A stretch of 64,000 bases of DNA from the NCBI RefSeq assembly GCF_000004075.3, contig NC_026658.2, positions 4,774,001 through 4,838,000 of the forward strand, written 5' to 3'. The stretch is from Cucumis sativus. Its lineage: Eukaryota; Streptophyta; Magnoliopsida; Cucurbitales; Cucurbitaceae. Positions 12,158 to 29,134 of this stretch are shown one piece after another (the stretch's first letter is position 1; each line of letters opens with the position of its first letter). The notes under the pieces were generated by a model, which saw only the letters and a program-made list of their open reading frames with translations, was not told where the DNA came from and did not search any database. The translations under genes were made by a program, and so were the position numbers.

Positions 12158-15100
12158 TTGCCTTGAAGTAAAACCTTGCATGAATGAATGACAAATCTTT
12201 CTTATAGGAAAAAATGGCTAGTCCTTGACCCATTGTCTAGCTGCTGTAGAAAGCACCAGAGTTCTTCTTACCATGATGCGAATTTTTTTCTTTAAGCTAT
12301 TAGAAAAATATAGGACTGCTATGAGTGTTATCTAATATAATTTTTCAAATGTCAAATAGGATCAAAGTTGCAGTGTAAATGTCTATGTAATACTTTCTTT
12401 TTTTGAGATTTGAATTTTATTGATTGTGATTCCATTTTGGTTGTCTGGCATTTAGATTATATAATATATAATATATAATCTTTTGTTCTATAAGTTATCT
12501 ATTATGCCAAGCAGGAAGGTCAAAAGAAATTAGGTTCAACTTCTTTCTCTAGTGCTGTGGTTGCAATGTCTTAATTGATTTATGGGGAGCTTGCTACTCA
12601 AGATAAGTTTTTGGCAATATTATTTTATTAGACGTTTTAGAGAAGAAAAGTATTTTTTTGTTTTTTAGTTAAAAATTGAACATTTGACCTTTTGAGTGAA
12701 AACATATGTCTCAACCCATTGAATTATACTAGTGTTTGTATCATTATAGTTTATTTAGAAAACATAATTTTATCAATTATATTATTAATCTATATCTTGA
12801 AGTTGTTTGGTATGAAACTATCACTAATTTTATGAGCATCTTGTAAGTTGCGACCGTTAATTGGAAAAAAAATCTATGAAGCGATAAAAACAAAGTAGTC
12901 TCAAGGAAATAATGGTTGCATAGTCAAGCTTAGAGTCTATTGTCTAATCAAAGTTGATAATTTGTTCTAAGAAATCTGATTTAGAGGAAAGAGTGATTAT
13001 ATGTAGCTTATTTCAAAAGGTTATTATCACATGGTGAAAAGGAGTCAAAGTGTATAGCTTGAGGGCATCCCTCATTCTTCTTTTCCAAAAGTGAAAATGA
13101 TCTCAAAGTCAAGTTTCTTTCTTTTGCAGAAGAAATCTTTCTTCTCATATTGAATTTGCTTTAGATAAAGATGGTTTCATGGAATGGAAAAAGATTGGTG
13201 AAGAAAATTCAATATAGTATTGTGTTCGTGTTTATGCACATGAGCAACCAAATATTTTTCAAACATCTTCTTTATAAGACAGAAAAAAGAAGAAAAGGAA
13301 ATGCTATTTTTTCAAAACTTCCTCTTCTATCTCCTATCTAACGGCTCATTTAAGTTTAGTATTGCATTTTTCTTTTCATTTCTTCATTTTCCATTTATCG
13401 GTTCTTTTTATAATAAAAAGAAACATCGTGCTTGTTTTTATTTAAAAACAAATACTATTGACTTATATCAAATTTAATATATGATAATTTACTTGAACAT
13501 AACAAAGCCAATAACAAAACCAAAAAATATTTTCAAACTGTACAACAAAAAATAAAAAACCATCAAACTTCTATTGTATTTTCATAAATGTTATATTTGT
13601 CTTTGAATTGATCACAATTTGTCACTTTTTTTTCCTCTTCTGTGTGATTTCTTCTATCTCCTACTTTTGAATGATTTATTTTTCTGTTTAAATATTTCCA
13701 TTTTCAGCCAGATTTTTTAAAATTATTTCACGATTGTTTTAATATTATTCTTCATCTTAAAAAAATATCAAGAACTATTATAGAATATCAAGATCATTTA
13801 AATTTGAAACATTTTTTCTATTGTTTAAAAAGAACTATACAATATCATGATCTAGACAATCATTTACCATAATCAACACATCGTTTAAATTTGAAACATT
13901 TTCTCATCTTCAGCGTTTAGAAAGAACTATACAATTGTGTATCATGATTTAAATGATCGTAGCTAATCGTTTAGAAGAAGATTACTCATGCACACATTTG
14001 ACTTACTAACCGCATATTGACTATAATGTTTTTTTGTATTTGTCATTATGGGTAGGTGAGCTTTTTCCGTTTTCAATACTTTTCTATACCAAATATTTTA
14101 TTGATTTGTCATATTTTTTTAAAGAACCCTTTTAATCTATCTAAATATCAAATTTATCAAGTTGTATCAATTTTAAGTATTAATCGATATAATTATGGGT
14201 ACACTTCAAATTTACAACCTGCCAATAAAAATAAAATTTTCTTTTTTCTAAAAAAAAAAAGCAAAACAATTAGTTGAAAAAGAGAAGATTGAAAAAAAAA
14301 GGTCAAATATCCAAATGATATTTCATGTGACCCAAAAAAGAGGTCATAAGAAATACACAATCATTTCACTAAAATTTGAAGATTGGCTCTCATGGATAAA
14401 GATTCTATCCATGTGCCAAAAAGTTTCATTCTTTTCATTTATTTATTTCACATTTCTTCTTCTTTTGTATTTATACATTAAACACACTAACACTTTTCTT
14501 TCCTATTTTAATTCATTTTAAACTATATGTTTTCATATAACTATAAATCATATCTTTATAAAAATCCTCAAAAGATTTGGTGTTTGTATGATAGGTGTTT
14601 GAATTATAGTTCCATTTTCACATAATTCCTCTTTTTGAATACATTTGCTTCACTAAACAGGTGGACAATGATTCAATTCTAGTGGCAGTATTAAAAGAAA
14701 AACACTTCATAAGGGACCTTTTGCTACTTGTTTTAGAGGGTTCTTAATTTATTATTTAGATTGTAATTAAAGATATAATTATTAGAAACACATTTGAAAC
14801 AGTTGTGTTTTTTTTTTAATTAAATAAACTCTCACCATAGTTTTGATTCGTTGATTTATATATGTTGTTAATAAGATGTCGAAAGAAGTTGTTGTGCTGT
14901 AAGTTTGTTGTCCCTCAAAGCAATTTCGGCACAACTGTGATGCCAATTGAGATATTGGTTCTTTCCAAGATTAATAGAACTTTTCCTTATTCCGTTGTGT
15001 ATTCGTTAGAATAAGGAATAGAATCAAGATTAAGAACAGAGCAAGTAGATCGCTTTCGAATATCCATATCTGGATTAACAAGATGATGGATAAAGATGAA

Positions 15101-15873
15101 AAGAAAGCGGTCAGCAAGTGTTTTCCAATGGTAGAAAATGAGAAAAATATTAGTAAAGAAAACGTTAATTGCCAAATTCGAATTACAAGAAAATTAAACT
15201 TATTTGTTTTTTTTCACAAGTACAATTACCCAACCAGACCACTGTTCGTGTGGTGATAGGGTTACGTTATCACCACCAATACGTATTAGTTTCACACCTA
15301 ACATACATTGATATTATATCCTCTTGGCATATCAAAATTCTCAACAAAAACAATGTACTTTGCTTATGAGTCTAAGCACAAACCATTTCATACGCTATAA
15401 AAAGAACAACAAACAACAAATAATAATTCTATAGATCACAAATATAATAAAGTTTCAAGTTCAAAATAAAATCAAAATCATCTTTTAGCCGTGAAGAAAT
15501 GACTTTAACATATTTTTGAATTACAGTAAAGAAATCTTTTTTAAATATTTACCCAACTTTTTGAAATTAAGTAACGCAAATCTATAGTATATATGTATTT
15601 GTATAATATGCAATGCAAATACTACAGTATAAGATATTATAACTATGTATTAATCAATTTAATAACATTACTATATCTTTGTCCACACATTGATTAACCA
15701 ATTACTCAAATACATTTTCAGAAAAAAAGAGTTATAACCAATATATCTATATTCATTAATGTCTCACTTGACCAACTAAAATGTATACTAGAAAAAGATT
15801 AAAACATATATATTTTTTTAATTAAAAAAATCAAAATTTAAAATTTTACTTCCATAAGTATATATCAGAAATT

Positions 15874-15922
<49 letters not shown>

Positions 15923-16560
15923 ACTATAATTATTGGCATAACTAACATGTTGATTAACTTTAATAAATGATACACCAACCAATGGATTAACAACAATCAT
16001 TGATGAACTTTGATTAGCTGCTATTATTCATTTACCTTTAATAGATATAATTACATTGTGTGGTCTTAACTTTGGTTATATTTAGGTTATGAATTTAAAT
16101 CAAAATTTAACTTTTTAAATAATATTTCATGTAAATTATACCATACTTTTCAATAGAAAATTTGTCAGAACATCTTACAAAATATATTTATTTTATAGAA
16201 AAATCAAACATAATAAATTTTGTTTTTTTTTTTCTTTCTATAAAACGTTAATAGTTTGTGAAAATTTTATATTTTTGATCAATTTTATTATTTAAAATAA
16301 CTTGGATATAATTTTTTGGTTCGATTAAAAAAGAAAAAAGAAAAAGGAAAAAGGAAAATAATGGGAGTAAAGAAGCAAAAGGGAAGGCCCAATTCTTGGG
16401 CCCGGTGGTTCAATTTTCGAAGGGGGGTCGGGTCAGGTGTTTGAATTTTTCCCCCAAACGGAGGCAGAGAAAACGCCATGTTCTTCGTTTTTCAATCTCA
16501 ACAAATTCAATATTCATTAATTCATTCTTAAATTCCACACTCAAATTTTCTCTCTACTTG
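12158..16560. other. Intergenic region, 3'UTR and repeat debris
   Basis: No gene is supported. The region is AT-rich and contains degenerate, possibly SINE-like debris near 12655-12735, a small hairpin around 15251-15279 and a 45-bp (TA)n microsatellite at 15876-15920. An open frame at 14987-15175 on the minus strand has unusually balanced composition but no recognisable homology. The right edge leads into the promoter of the RING gene. Confidence 0.55.
15876..15920. repeat. (TA)n microsatellite
   Basis: An uninterrupted run of about 22 TA dinucleotides. Confidence 0.95.
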
Positions 16561-16879
16561 GGTTCCTTTCATTTGCTTTGCTTAGCATTTGGATAATCAT
16601 ATAATCTATTCAACAACAAGAAAGGGACTCCATTTCCATTTCCACATCTCTGCTCTGCAAGTTACTTTGTCTCTTTCTCTCATCTACTCATCACTATGTG
16701 CCTCCCAATCCCACGCTTTCCCCTTTTTCTTACTTTCCCAATTCTTCTTATTCTTTCCCTTTAATCTTACATTGATCTCAAATCTTCCTATAATGGACTC
16801 CTCCTAGATCTGGGTTGTTTCAATCTTCCCCCCCTTTTCTCATTTTTCATGGACTAACAATCGGTCTTCCTTCCGAAGG

Positions 16880-20067
<3,188 letters not shown>

Positions 20068-21304
20068 AAGCAATTCATTCCCCAAAGATGCTGTCTTCTG
20101 TATATCCTTAGAAATCTTGAGCGATGGTTGGTATGGTAGCTAGAAAAGTTTAAGGGGTAAGATGATGAGTTTGAAAAGGATGGTGAAATTCAGGTTTTTG
20201 TTCTATAGTTTGTGGTACCTTGTTATAAGAATCAACTTGCTAGAGTGTTTTAATGAGAACGGATTCAATCAGTTGAGAAAATTGTTTCCACAGAGAAATA
20301 TATTTAGCTTTTCTCTTCCTCTCTTGTTCAAGAGTATGAATAAGGTAATGAAAATCCCTTTCCCCCCAAATTTTGTTTTCTTATTTCCAAGTGATCATTT
20401 ATAAATGAAGTTAAGAAATGAACCCTAATTTCTCCACTAATATATGTATATATTGATACTTTAGGCTATTTGGTGAGAATGATAAATTAGGTGTTGTTCC
20501 GTAAGCAATTAATTTTAAAATAAAGATTCTATTAATTAAAAATAAAGTTATACAGGGCGATTTGAAAATTTAAAATGCTTAAAATGATAACTATTATATT
20601 CTCTTGAGAAAAAAATATAAACTATTATTAATGAATTTACAAAAATAACTGAGGATAATTTTTTTTTTGTAAAATTGTTATTTTATTCATATAATTTATT
20701 ATAACACATACTTTATTTTGATTTAATAAAAATGAATTGACATTGTAATATGATATACTATATGCATTAATTTTAAAAGGGAAGGAATAAAAATATTAAT
20801 TAATATTGGATCACCAACACAATGTTTTGAGTTCATTTGTAAAAGTTACTTACAAAATATTTGATTTGATATTAACAACTCAACCTATCTCGTTTTTTTT
20901 CTAAGTTACAATAATTACAAAGACCATTTTAATATCAAATATGGGTAGAGGTGCGAATTTGTTTTTTTGGATTACTTATGCAAAACGATATTAAATAATT
21001 AACATTGTGTTTAAAAATAAAAAAAAAAAGGTGTTTATTTAGACATTTCCGTCATATTTTTAACCCTTCCAAGGCTTGTATATTTAATATAGTTTTCTTT
21101 TTATTCTTTTATTATTTTATTATCAGTATCGGAAAGGGAGAGATTTGTTTGTTTGGTAGCATCAGCTATGAGTACGATGGGATGGCCCCTCGTCTTGCCG
21201 GAACAAATACACAGGACTGCGCCAATCCGAATTCTTGAGGGCTACTGATTCAAACGAATCAATGTAATTCCCAATTCTTTGTTTCCTCCAATTATTCGAC
21301 GAAG
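20068..21304. other. Intergenic spacer between RING and BAM genes
   Basis: This holds the RING gene 3'UTR (roughly to 20400), AT-rich spacer, and the promoter and leader of the amylase gene. No further gene is seen. Confidence 0.6.
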
Positions 21305-24300
21305 ATGAGCGGCAGCTTAAACGACGATACTTTCCATCAGGATCTTCAATCCCAAGCTAATCATGCCTCCGACTACTTATCGCATCAGCTTCAACCTCCC
21401 CCGCCGCCTCGTCGTCCTCGTGGTTTTGCCGCCACCGCTGCTGCTGCTATGGGACCGACAACTACCACAGCTGCTACTACCGGCGGTAAGGCAAAGAGAG
21501 AGAGAGAGAAAGAAAAAGAGCGGACCAAGCTTCGCGAGCGCCATCGCCGAGCCATTACTAGTCGGATACTCGCGGGACTTCGCCAGTACGGTAACTTCCC
21601 ACTCCCTGCTCGCGCGGATATGAACGATGTGCTGGCTGCACTTGCTAGGGAAGCTGGCTGGGTTGTCGAGGCTGATGGCACCACCTACAGGCAGTCCACT
21701 CCGCCTTCTCAGTCCCAAGGGGTTGGCATTTTTATTCAACCCTTTGTGCATTTTAAACGTTCAATTCAACAGTCAATGTGACGCTAATCTTTTCGTACTT
21801 TGGTAGCTTTATGGATTTTTTCAAAATGACGATTGATTGATTTCTGATGCCTCTAAAAGAATCGAAAATCAACGAATGATGGAACACGAAAAGATCGTTA
21901 CTCTGTAATGACTAATAGTGAATGCTGCAAAAGGAAATAGGGAAGATAAATGTGTAGTTCAAGACTTATGGTGTATTTTAGTTCTGGATATCTGGCAATG
22001 TTTCACAGCTTTCCACTGTCCTTGAAAAACCTTCGTGTACGGACGTGTAGATGATGCTAGAGTCTTAACTTGGGGAGGATGCTATAGGCAGAACATTTAG
22101 CCCTCTATTTCTCTTGCAATGAGGATTGTAGAGTATAAAATATGTCATCATTTGATAAATATGATTAAATTTGGTCGGGCCAGTTTCTTTGATACTTATA
22201 TCCTTTGTACTATCCATTCTTTCTAATGCCTTGGTCACTGTTGGTTGAAAATACTTCACAGGCAGCATTTCCTGTAAGGTCAGGTGAAAGCCCTATCTCA
22301 TCCGGTTCTTTTAAGGGTTGCTCTATTAAAGCAGCATTAGATTGTCAGCCATCTGTTCTCCGAATTGATGAGAGTTTGTCTCCAGCATCTTTAGATTCAG
22401 TTGTGATCACGGAGAGAGATGCAAAGAATGAGAAGTATACAGCTTTGAGCCCTCTTAACTCTGCTCACTGCCTGGAAGATCAGGTGAAGTTTTCCACTAG
22501 TTAGTTTTTCTCCGTCCAACTTTATTGTCCCGAGTTTAATTTCTTAGGAAAGCAATGCATTATGACTTTATTGTCCCGAGTTTAATTCCCTTTCTCATCG
22601 ATAAGTGATGTCGAAGTCTAATATACATCTTGTAGTTCTATACTATAATTAATGGAATAAAATGAGCTAATTATTATAGGGAGTATTACGAAGTTTTCTG
22701 ATTAGTATCAACATTTTGTGATGTATTAAGCATATTCCATCCTATTTGTCTGGTTACCCGGTTTCTTTGAAGTTTTCACATCTGAGAAAGTAATTTTTTG
22801 GTTACTTTGTTCAGCTTATACAAGATATTCGCTGTAGAGAGAATGAGAGTCAGTTCAGAGGCACTCCTTATGTTCCTGTTTATGTAATGCTTGCCGTAAG
22901 TGTGTTAATGATTTCTTCATTTATTTTTCCAGATTTACCTTCTGTCTGTTTACTTCGTCAAACTTTTGGTTGTTAATTTTTTCTAACTACTGTGCCAGAC
23001 TGGTTTCATAAGCAACTTCTGTCAATTGATTGATCCCGATGGCGTCAGACAGGAGTTAAGTCATTTGCAATCACTAAATGTCGATGGTGTTATTGTGGAT
23101 TGTTGGTGGGGTATCGTTGAAGCTTGGAACCCACAAAAGTATGTGTGGTCTGGTTACAGAGACCTTTTTAACATCATACGTGAATTCAAGCTGAAAGTGC
23201 AGGTAGTTTCCCACATAATGCGTCAAATACACGACTCTTTGTACTTTCATCAGATCATATGAAATCTATTCAAAGTAGAAAGTAGAAACCCCATCAGTAA
23301 CTATGCTATTGATAAATGCAGGTAGTTTCCTTTAATTTTATTACCAACACAAAAATATTTTCATAACTTATGCTGCCAGAGGCCCTGATCTATTGATCTT
23401 TATGAGATTGAATGAATTTTCTAATTCTATTAATAATTAAATGATCAAAATCTTGTCCTATTTAGGGACCGTTTGTGTATTCTAATATCTCAGGCACCCA
23501 TTTCCACTCTTGTCACCTTTAGATCTTTGCTGCTCCTCAAACTTCGGTTTTTGTATTTTTTTGGATTTAAAATAAGAATCATTAACTTCAGTTTTAGATG
23601 TCTTAGACATGATCTTGCTTATTAGAATGGATAGCTTGATCTAGGGAGCAATTGTGAATAATGATTATTGTCTGAACCACACAAGTCTACCATGGTTAAT
23701 AGTCATAAAAATTTTAATTTCTAACCATTCTCAAGTTATGTCTGGATTCAATAGGTCGTGATGGCATTCCATGCATCTGGAGGAACTGAATCAGGGGATG
23801 CATTTATCAAGCTCCCACAATGGGTGCTCGAGATAGGGAAGGAGAACCCAGATATATTCTTTACAGATCGTGAAGGAAGGAGGAATAAAGATTGTCTATC
23901 TTGGGGAATTGACAAAGAGCGAGTTTTAAGAGGAAGAACCGGGATTGAGGTAATGAAGTATTTTGTGTTCTTTATAGTTCCAGTGTATAGGATGTCAAAC
24001 TGTGATAACTTTCTAAACTTTTGTTTGATTTTGTGTGCTTATAGTTCCAGTGAATAAAGATTGTCTATGATGCATTTTTCTTTCCACTTTTTGGTTTTCA
24101 ACTTTTCACCTTGAGCTTCTTTTCCATTTTTACCCAATTAAAACCTGGCTTTATGTGCCTGATTTAATCTCAATTACTTGCAGGTCTACTTTGACTTTAT
24201 GAGAAGCTTTCATACGGAGTTCAATGATTTATTTGCTGAGGGTCTTGTCTCTGCAATTGAAGTAGGACTGGGAGCTTCTGGAGAGCTAAAATATCCTTCT

Positions 24301-27300
24301 TTCTCAGAAAGAATGGGATGGAGGTATCCTGGCATCGGTGAGTTTCAGGTATTTATTAAAGATTATCCCTTCATCATATCGTTAATTCCCTGTTCTTCAG
24401 ATTTATTGGCAGTCCAAGTATTTTTTCATATCTCATGAAAATCCTATCAGGTTGGACAACAAATATTGTGCTTTATATTGATTTGAAAGTTTTAGGCTAC
24501 ATTTCAAAGTCTCAGTGGGAAGTAATGAGCCTACTCATGAAAATGTACCTCAAAACCCAATCACCGTTAACATCAAGCAGACTAATTTGTAATCATTGGA
24601 TGTGATGGTTTGGGACCTAAATATCTGATTGACTTTCTTATTTCATGTAAATTATGTGCAGTGCTATGATAAGTATCTACAACAGAGTCTACGCAAGGCT
24701 GCTGGCATGCGCGGTCACTCATTCTGGGCTAGGGGACCTGATAATGCCGGCCAATACAATTCTAGGCCACACGAATCAGGGTTCTTTTGTGAACGAGGTG
24801 ACTATGATAGCTACTACGGCCGCTTTTTTCTCCAGTGGTATGCCCAGACGCTGATATATCATGTAGATAATGTATTATCTCTTGCAAGCCTTGTCTTTGA
24901 GGAGACAAAATTTATTGTTAAGGTATGAGTCATCTCACTGATCAATCTTTATATTTATGCTATAGTTTTTTCCACTGCTAACGACTTGTCATAGATATAC
25001 TGATTGGTTTTTCATAAAATTGTTCTTTTGGTCTTCGGGTGATTAATTCTTCATGAAATTAGTTTTAGTATCACTAGGCCACGAGTTCTGGACAAGTCAC
25101 ATTCCCATTCTGAAATTATTTTTCAACAATATTGTTATCAGATGTGGCTCTGTTAATTGGGCATGTGTTTGAATTGTCTTCTCTCTCGTAGCTATACAAC
25201 ACTGGTTGTAAGATGTATATAATATATATATATGATATATGGATTTCCTACTTGCTTAGTTAATCTTCAATCTTAGATACAACTTCTCTAAGACAATCCG
25301 GATGCCATATTACTTATTTGCCAACTTTGGGTTGAATCTTCTGAGTTCAATTCCTTAAATATTTGGTGTTCATCGATCAGTCCTCCTATTGCATCTGGTC
25401 ATGAACTTCTTGCGTAATCAGTTCTTAAATGTATGTTTTTGATAACACAGATTCCTGCAGTTTATTGGTGGTACAAGACATCTAGTCATGCAGCAGAGCT
25501 CACCTCTGGGTTTTATAACCCCTCTAATCAAGATGGTTATTCCCCTGTTTTTGATGTTTTGAAGAAACACTCTGTAATAGTAAAACTCGTCTGCTGCGGC
25601 ATGCCAGTTGCTGGTCAGGAAGTAGATGATGCGCTGGCTGATCCAGAAAGTTTGAGTTGGCAGGTGGAGGATTTTTAAGTATCTTTTTCTTTTTCTTTAC
25701 ACCATTGAGCTTCTATGGGTGGTGGCTATGATATTTTTTTATTAATGCCTTAATGTGGGCGGTTTTCCAATGTTTTCTAAACAAAATTTTGTTCAATTAT
25801 TTTATAATTTTTACAACAAAAGGGGTGGGGTGATTTGAATCTCCAACCTAGGGACTAGGGAGGGAGTATATGCTAAGTATTGCTGGGCTTATCACTTTGA
25901 CAAAGGTGTTTAAGTTGTTTCTTCTCTTCTTTTTTAGTTTTCTTTACTATTTCTTCTTTCTTTCTTTCCTTTTAGAATTGTAAATAAATTTGTCAATTTA
26001 CATATGTGCAACAACATATGTTTTTACACATTCTTTTACCACAGTTCTCAAATAAAATTTATTTGTTTATTTATAGAGAAACAAATTTGATCTATTTCAA
26101 AATAGGTTTCGGACAGCTTATCTGGGAAATTGTTTGGAAGGAGAATTTCCACTGAATGGTTATTGGGAAACGTACCACATTGTGGTGACCTCATGGAATA
26201 CTTTTGTGTTTGAATGAGTTCTAGAAAAATACAGTTTTTGATTTTTTTTAATATAAATCCTACAAAAACGTATTTAAATATTTTTCAACATCTCAAATTT
26301 GTTAAATGTGATAGATTTCAATATAATAAATTGACAGAACAGTTCTCATAACAAATTTCCTTTTTTCTCGATATCTGGTATGTTCAATGTCCTTGTCCTT
26401 TAACAGCAGGTTGTAATTTAACTGTTTAAATTCTCTATAATGTTTTCCTTCTGTCTTTATCAATGGCTTTAAAGGGAAATCTCCATGCCTCATCTACAGA
26501 TATTAAATTCAGCCTGGGATCGAGGCTTGACTGTAGCTGGTGAAAATTCTCTTTCGTGCTATGATAGGGATGGATACATGAGAATCATCGATATGGCAAA
26601 ACCAAGGAGTGACCCTGATCGCCATCGTTTCTCTTTCTTTGCATATCGTCAGCCTTCTGCTTTGATTCAAGGAGCGGTTTGCTTTCCAGAGTTGGACTAC
26701 TTCATTAAGTGCATGCATGGTAAGTATCTAATTTGCTCATCTTTTACGGTAATGGATTATTGCATCTAGAAACTATTAATGGATATGTCAATACATGCAT
26801 ACATTTACGTTATAATACACACATATAGACAGCCCTTAATGGATAGTTCTTTCTAGTACTACCCAAACAGCCCCTTGTCCTGTTTTTCAAATCACGAAAT
26901 CTTTGGTGTATAGGTTTGTCTTTTACAGTAACGGTTGAAGATTAGTAGCAACTATAATATTTTCAAACATACATTAATAACCGATAGTAGTAATTTGCTT
27001 GTTACCTTACCTATTTTTTCAGTATTAGTTAATTGATTTATCTTACTCTCATATGATAAAGGCCATTACCGTAACTAGTATTTCACGTATTATAATTGTT
27101 TTTGGATATGTTATTCTACAATAATAGCTCTTCCCTGTGTAATAGTGACAGTTCCTTTACCCACCTATGCGACTTGTTTCAAGTCCAAATTTGATCCCGA
27201 GTGATGGGATTTCCGCACTGTTGTGCTCTTATGTATTCTTTTCAGTTGTGTTTTAGAGGGAAAGAAAGATTTTCGTATTAAGTGCAAGGATGCCTATTTA

Positions 27301-27459
27301 ACCATTGAATCGACTGATAGTGTACTTCATTCATATTCAAATAAGCAAAACAGAAGCGATATGTTTTGAAGAAACTTAGAATTCATAATATTTGTTTCTC
27401 TGGTGCCATCTTAACAATCTTTTGCAGGGGAGATAGAAGGCGATATGGTACCCAGTTGA
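21305..27459 (+). CDS. BAM8: BZR1-type transcription factor / beta-amylase fusion (BAM8-like)
   Basis: Ten exons: 21305-21721, 22262-22483, 22815-22895, 22999-23202, 23755-23949, 24184-24348, 24662-24922, 25451-25663, 26500-26719 and 27428-27459 (2010 bp, 669 residues). Residues about 60-140 are a basic BZR1/BES1-type DNA-binding domain ([16 protein letters not shown]... AGLRQYGNF), after a Pro- and Ala-rich start. From about residue 225 comes a GH14 beta-amylase domain. Both catalytic glutamates are present: Glu407 ([12 protein letters not shown]) and Glu601 (VAGENSL). Their 194-residue spacing equals that of soybean Glu186 and Glu380. The flexible loop reads GGTESGD instead of GGNVGD. The inner loop FTCLEM is replaced by VCCGMP, placing Cys563 at soybean Thr342. 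The Arabidopsis relatives BAM7 and BAM8 are nuclear regulators that bind a G-box-like element and have little or no amylase activity. The C-terminal half looks closer to BAM8 than to BAM7, judged from memory. The exon 1 donor (AAGGG|GTTGGC) is weak. Confidence 0.93.
22519..22587 (+). repeat. Short direct duplication in BAM intron 2
   Basis: A 23-bp unit beginning ACTTTATTGTCCCGAG occurs at 22519-22541 and again at 22565-22587, a period of 46 bp, without mismatch. It sits just after exon 2. Confidence 0.85.
25800..25900. mobile_element. Possible SINE-like (tRNA-related) remnant in BAM intron 8
   Basis: A GGGGTGGGGTGATTTGAATC segment followed by a CTAGGGACTAGGGAGGG stretch resembles, in reverse orientation, the box B region and body of tRNA-derived repeats common in plants. 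Only weak motif similarity supports this, and the ends are not defined. Confidence 0.3.
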
Positions 27460-28054
27460 AGTGGAAAATTCTCACCCTACATTGATTTCAAATCGGCCAT
27501 CGTTCTAGGCACGATCAGGTAAATTGTTGTCGTCTCTTGTAGAAGAGCATAGTGATTGTAAATTGTACTTCTATGCGTTTCGAATTGCTAGCTTTGAATT
27601 TACCTGTTAGAGTTTGTTAGTGACTGTTCAACTGGGAAAATTCAGTTGGTTTAAAATATGTATCATGGTTTCAAATCTTCTACCCATCTATGTCTTTGTC
27701 CAACAAAAGAAAGAAAATAACCCCTCAGCTTTTTCTTTTTGATGCCCCTCACTCTTATGGAAGTTATTGTGGACCTAAATCTTCCTTTCCTCCGTGACTT
27801 TATCCTTAAAAAAAAAGCTAGTTTATAGATGTGTTTGAAATACATCCTTTTTAAGTGCTTAATTTAAAAAATCTCATTTTGGAAAAAAATAGATTGTTTG
27901 ACAACCATTTAAAATAGTTTTTGAAGTATTTTAAACCATTTTTATTAAAAGAGTTCAAATAAAAATGAGTTTTTTGAAAAACACTTTCAATCCAAACCCT
28001 AAATTATCGAAAGTACCCTTTCCATTACATTTTGTTGAAAAGTAACTTCAAACG

Positions 28055-28263
28055 ATGTAGTAGGGGCGTATATATTTCATTTAGACCCGTATTTTTCAAA
28101 CCCTAAATGAAAAAAGAAAAAGAACATTGCTTCTGAGGTTGATGCATTCATCTTCCATGTCTAGAATTTTTTGGGCAGTCACTCAAAAGGAGAGAATTTA
28201 ACCACAAATATGGGCACGGCGACATGCCAATGTAGTTAGGGCGTATATATTTCATTTAGACCC
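28055..28263 (+). repeat. 34-bp direct repeat, 175-bp period
   Basis: ATGTAGTAGGGGCG followed by TATATATTTCATTTAGACCC at 28055-28088 recurs at 28230-28263 with two mismatches near the start. The DNA between the copies is not otherwise repeated. Confidence 0.8.
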
Positions 28264-29132
28264 ATGTCAAGATGTATCCATGGCTGTGCTTTATATGGGA
28301 GATTCTAGAGAATCAGATTTGTACAAAGAAATTTGCCAATGGTATTTGGTGATCAGTTTAGATAGGATTAATATTTTGTAGGCTAAAATTGTGGGAAGGA
28401 ATACCTTTGTTTCTATACTTTGGAAAAAGGTTCTATACAGTCTTCATATTGGACCCATTTGGTTATTATGATATAACAGATTGATGAACAAATTGTTAAA
28501 GAATGATGTAGACTTCCTTACTTATCATTTTCTTTAAATTGTGGGAAGGAGTTAGATAATTGACATAGTTTATGGTAGTAAGAGTTTGAAAAGAAAACAA
28601 AGACATAAGCTATAGCTATCTCTTCTTTCTCCTTGCCTTGTGTTGGAATGAATCTTCCCTAAAGAACGTCCAAAATGCTTTGTAAGATGAAGAATTTAGG
28701 GAATAAAGCCTTCTAAGATGGACCTATATGGCTTTACCCAGATGAAGCTGGGTGGACGGTTCAGTGGTTGGTTGCAAGTCTCAGTTATTGGAAGTCTAAG
28801 ATGTGGTAGAAAGGTCCAGGCTAATGCTTGGGCGTGCTATTGCTTTAAGTCTAATGGTTCGCTCTCATGATTTGGGAAAGCTTCATCCCAATCAATGGCA
28901 AAAAGGTAGTAGAGAAATAGCATGGTTTTTGTTTTAGAAGTTCTACCATTTTTCACTTAACATCCCCAATTCCCAAACTCATTGTCGTGATATGCCACGT
29001 CAGCATTTAACAGCCTACCCATCAATCTCTCAGGTAACTTTCATTTCTTAATACTCTAATGGTGTGCTCTGCCCTAATTAATATCATTCATTAGTCCTAG
29101 GGAGAATTTTATTGAGTGGACAAAGGCTTGCT

Positions 29133-29134
<2 letters not shown>

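Noticed and set aside
14987..15175. Frame with HWKTLADRFLF and DMDIRKRST, possible organelle insertion
   Set aside because: It reads like real protein and an organellar origin came to mind, but I could not match it to any organelle gene. It is left for a database search.
21377..21751. Three long frames overlapping BAM exon 1
   Set aside because: Shadows of the GC-richer BZR1-domain exon in other frames and on the other strand.
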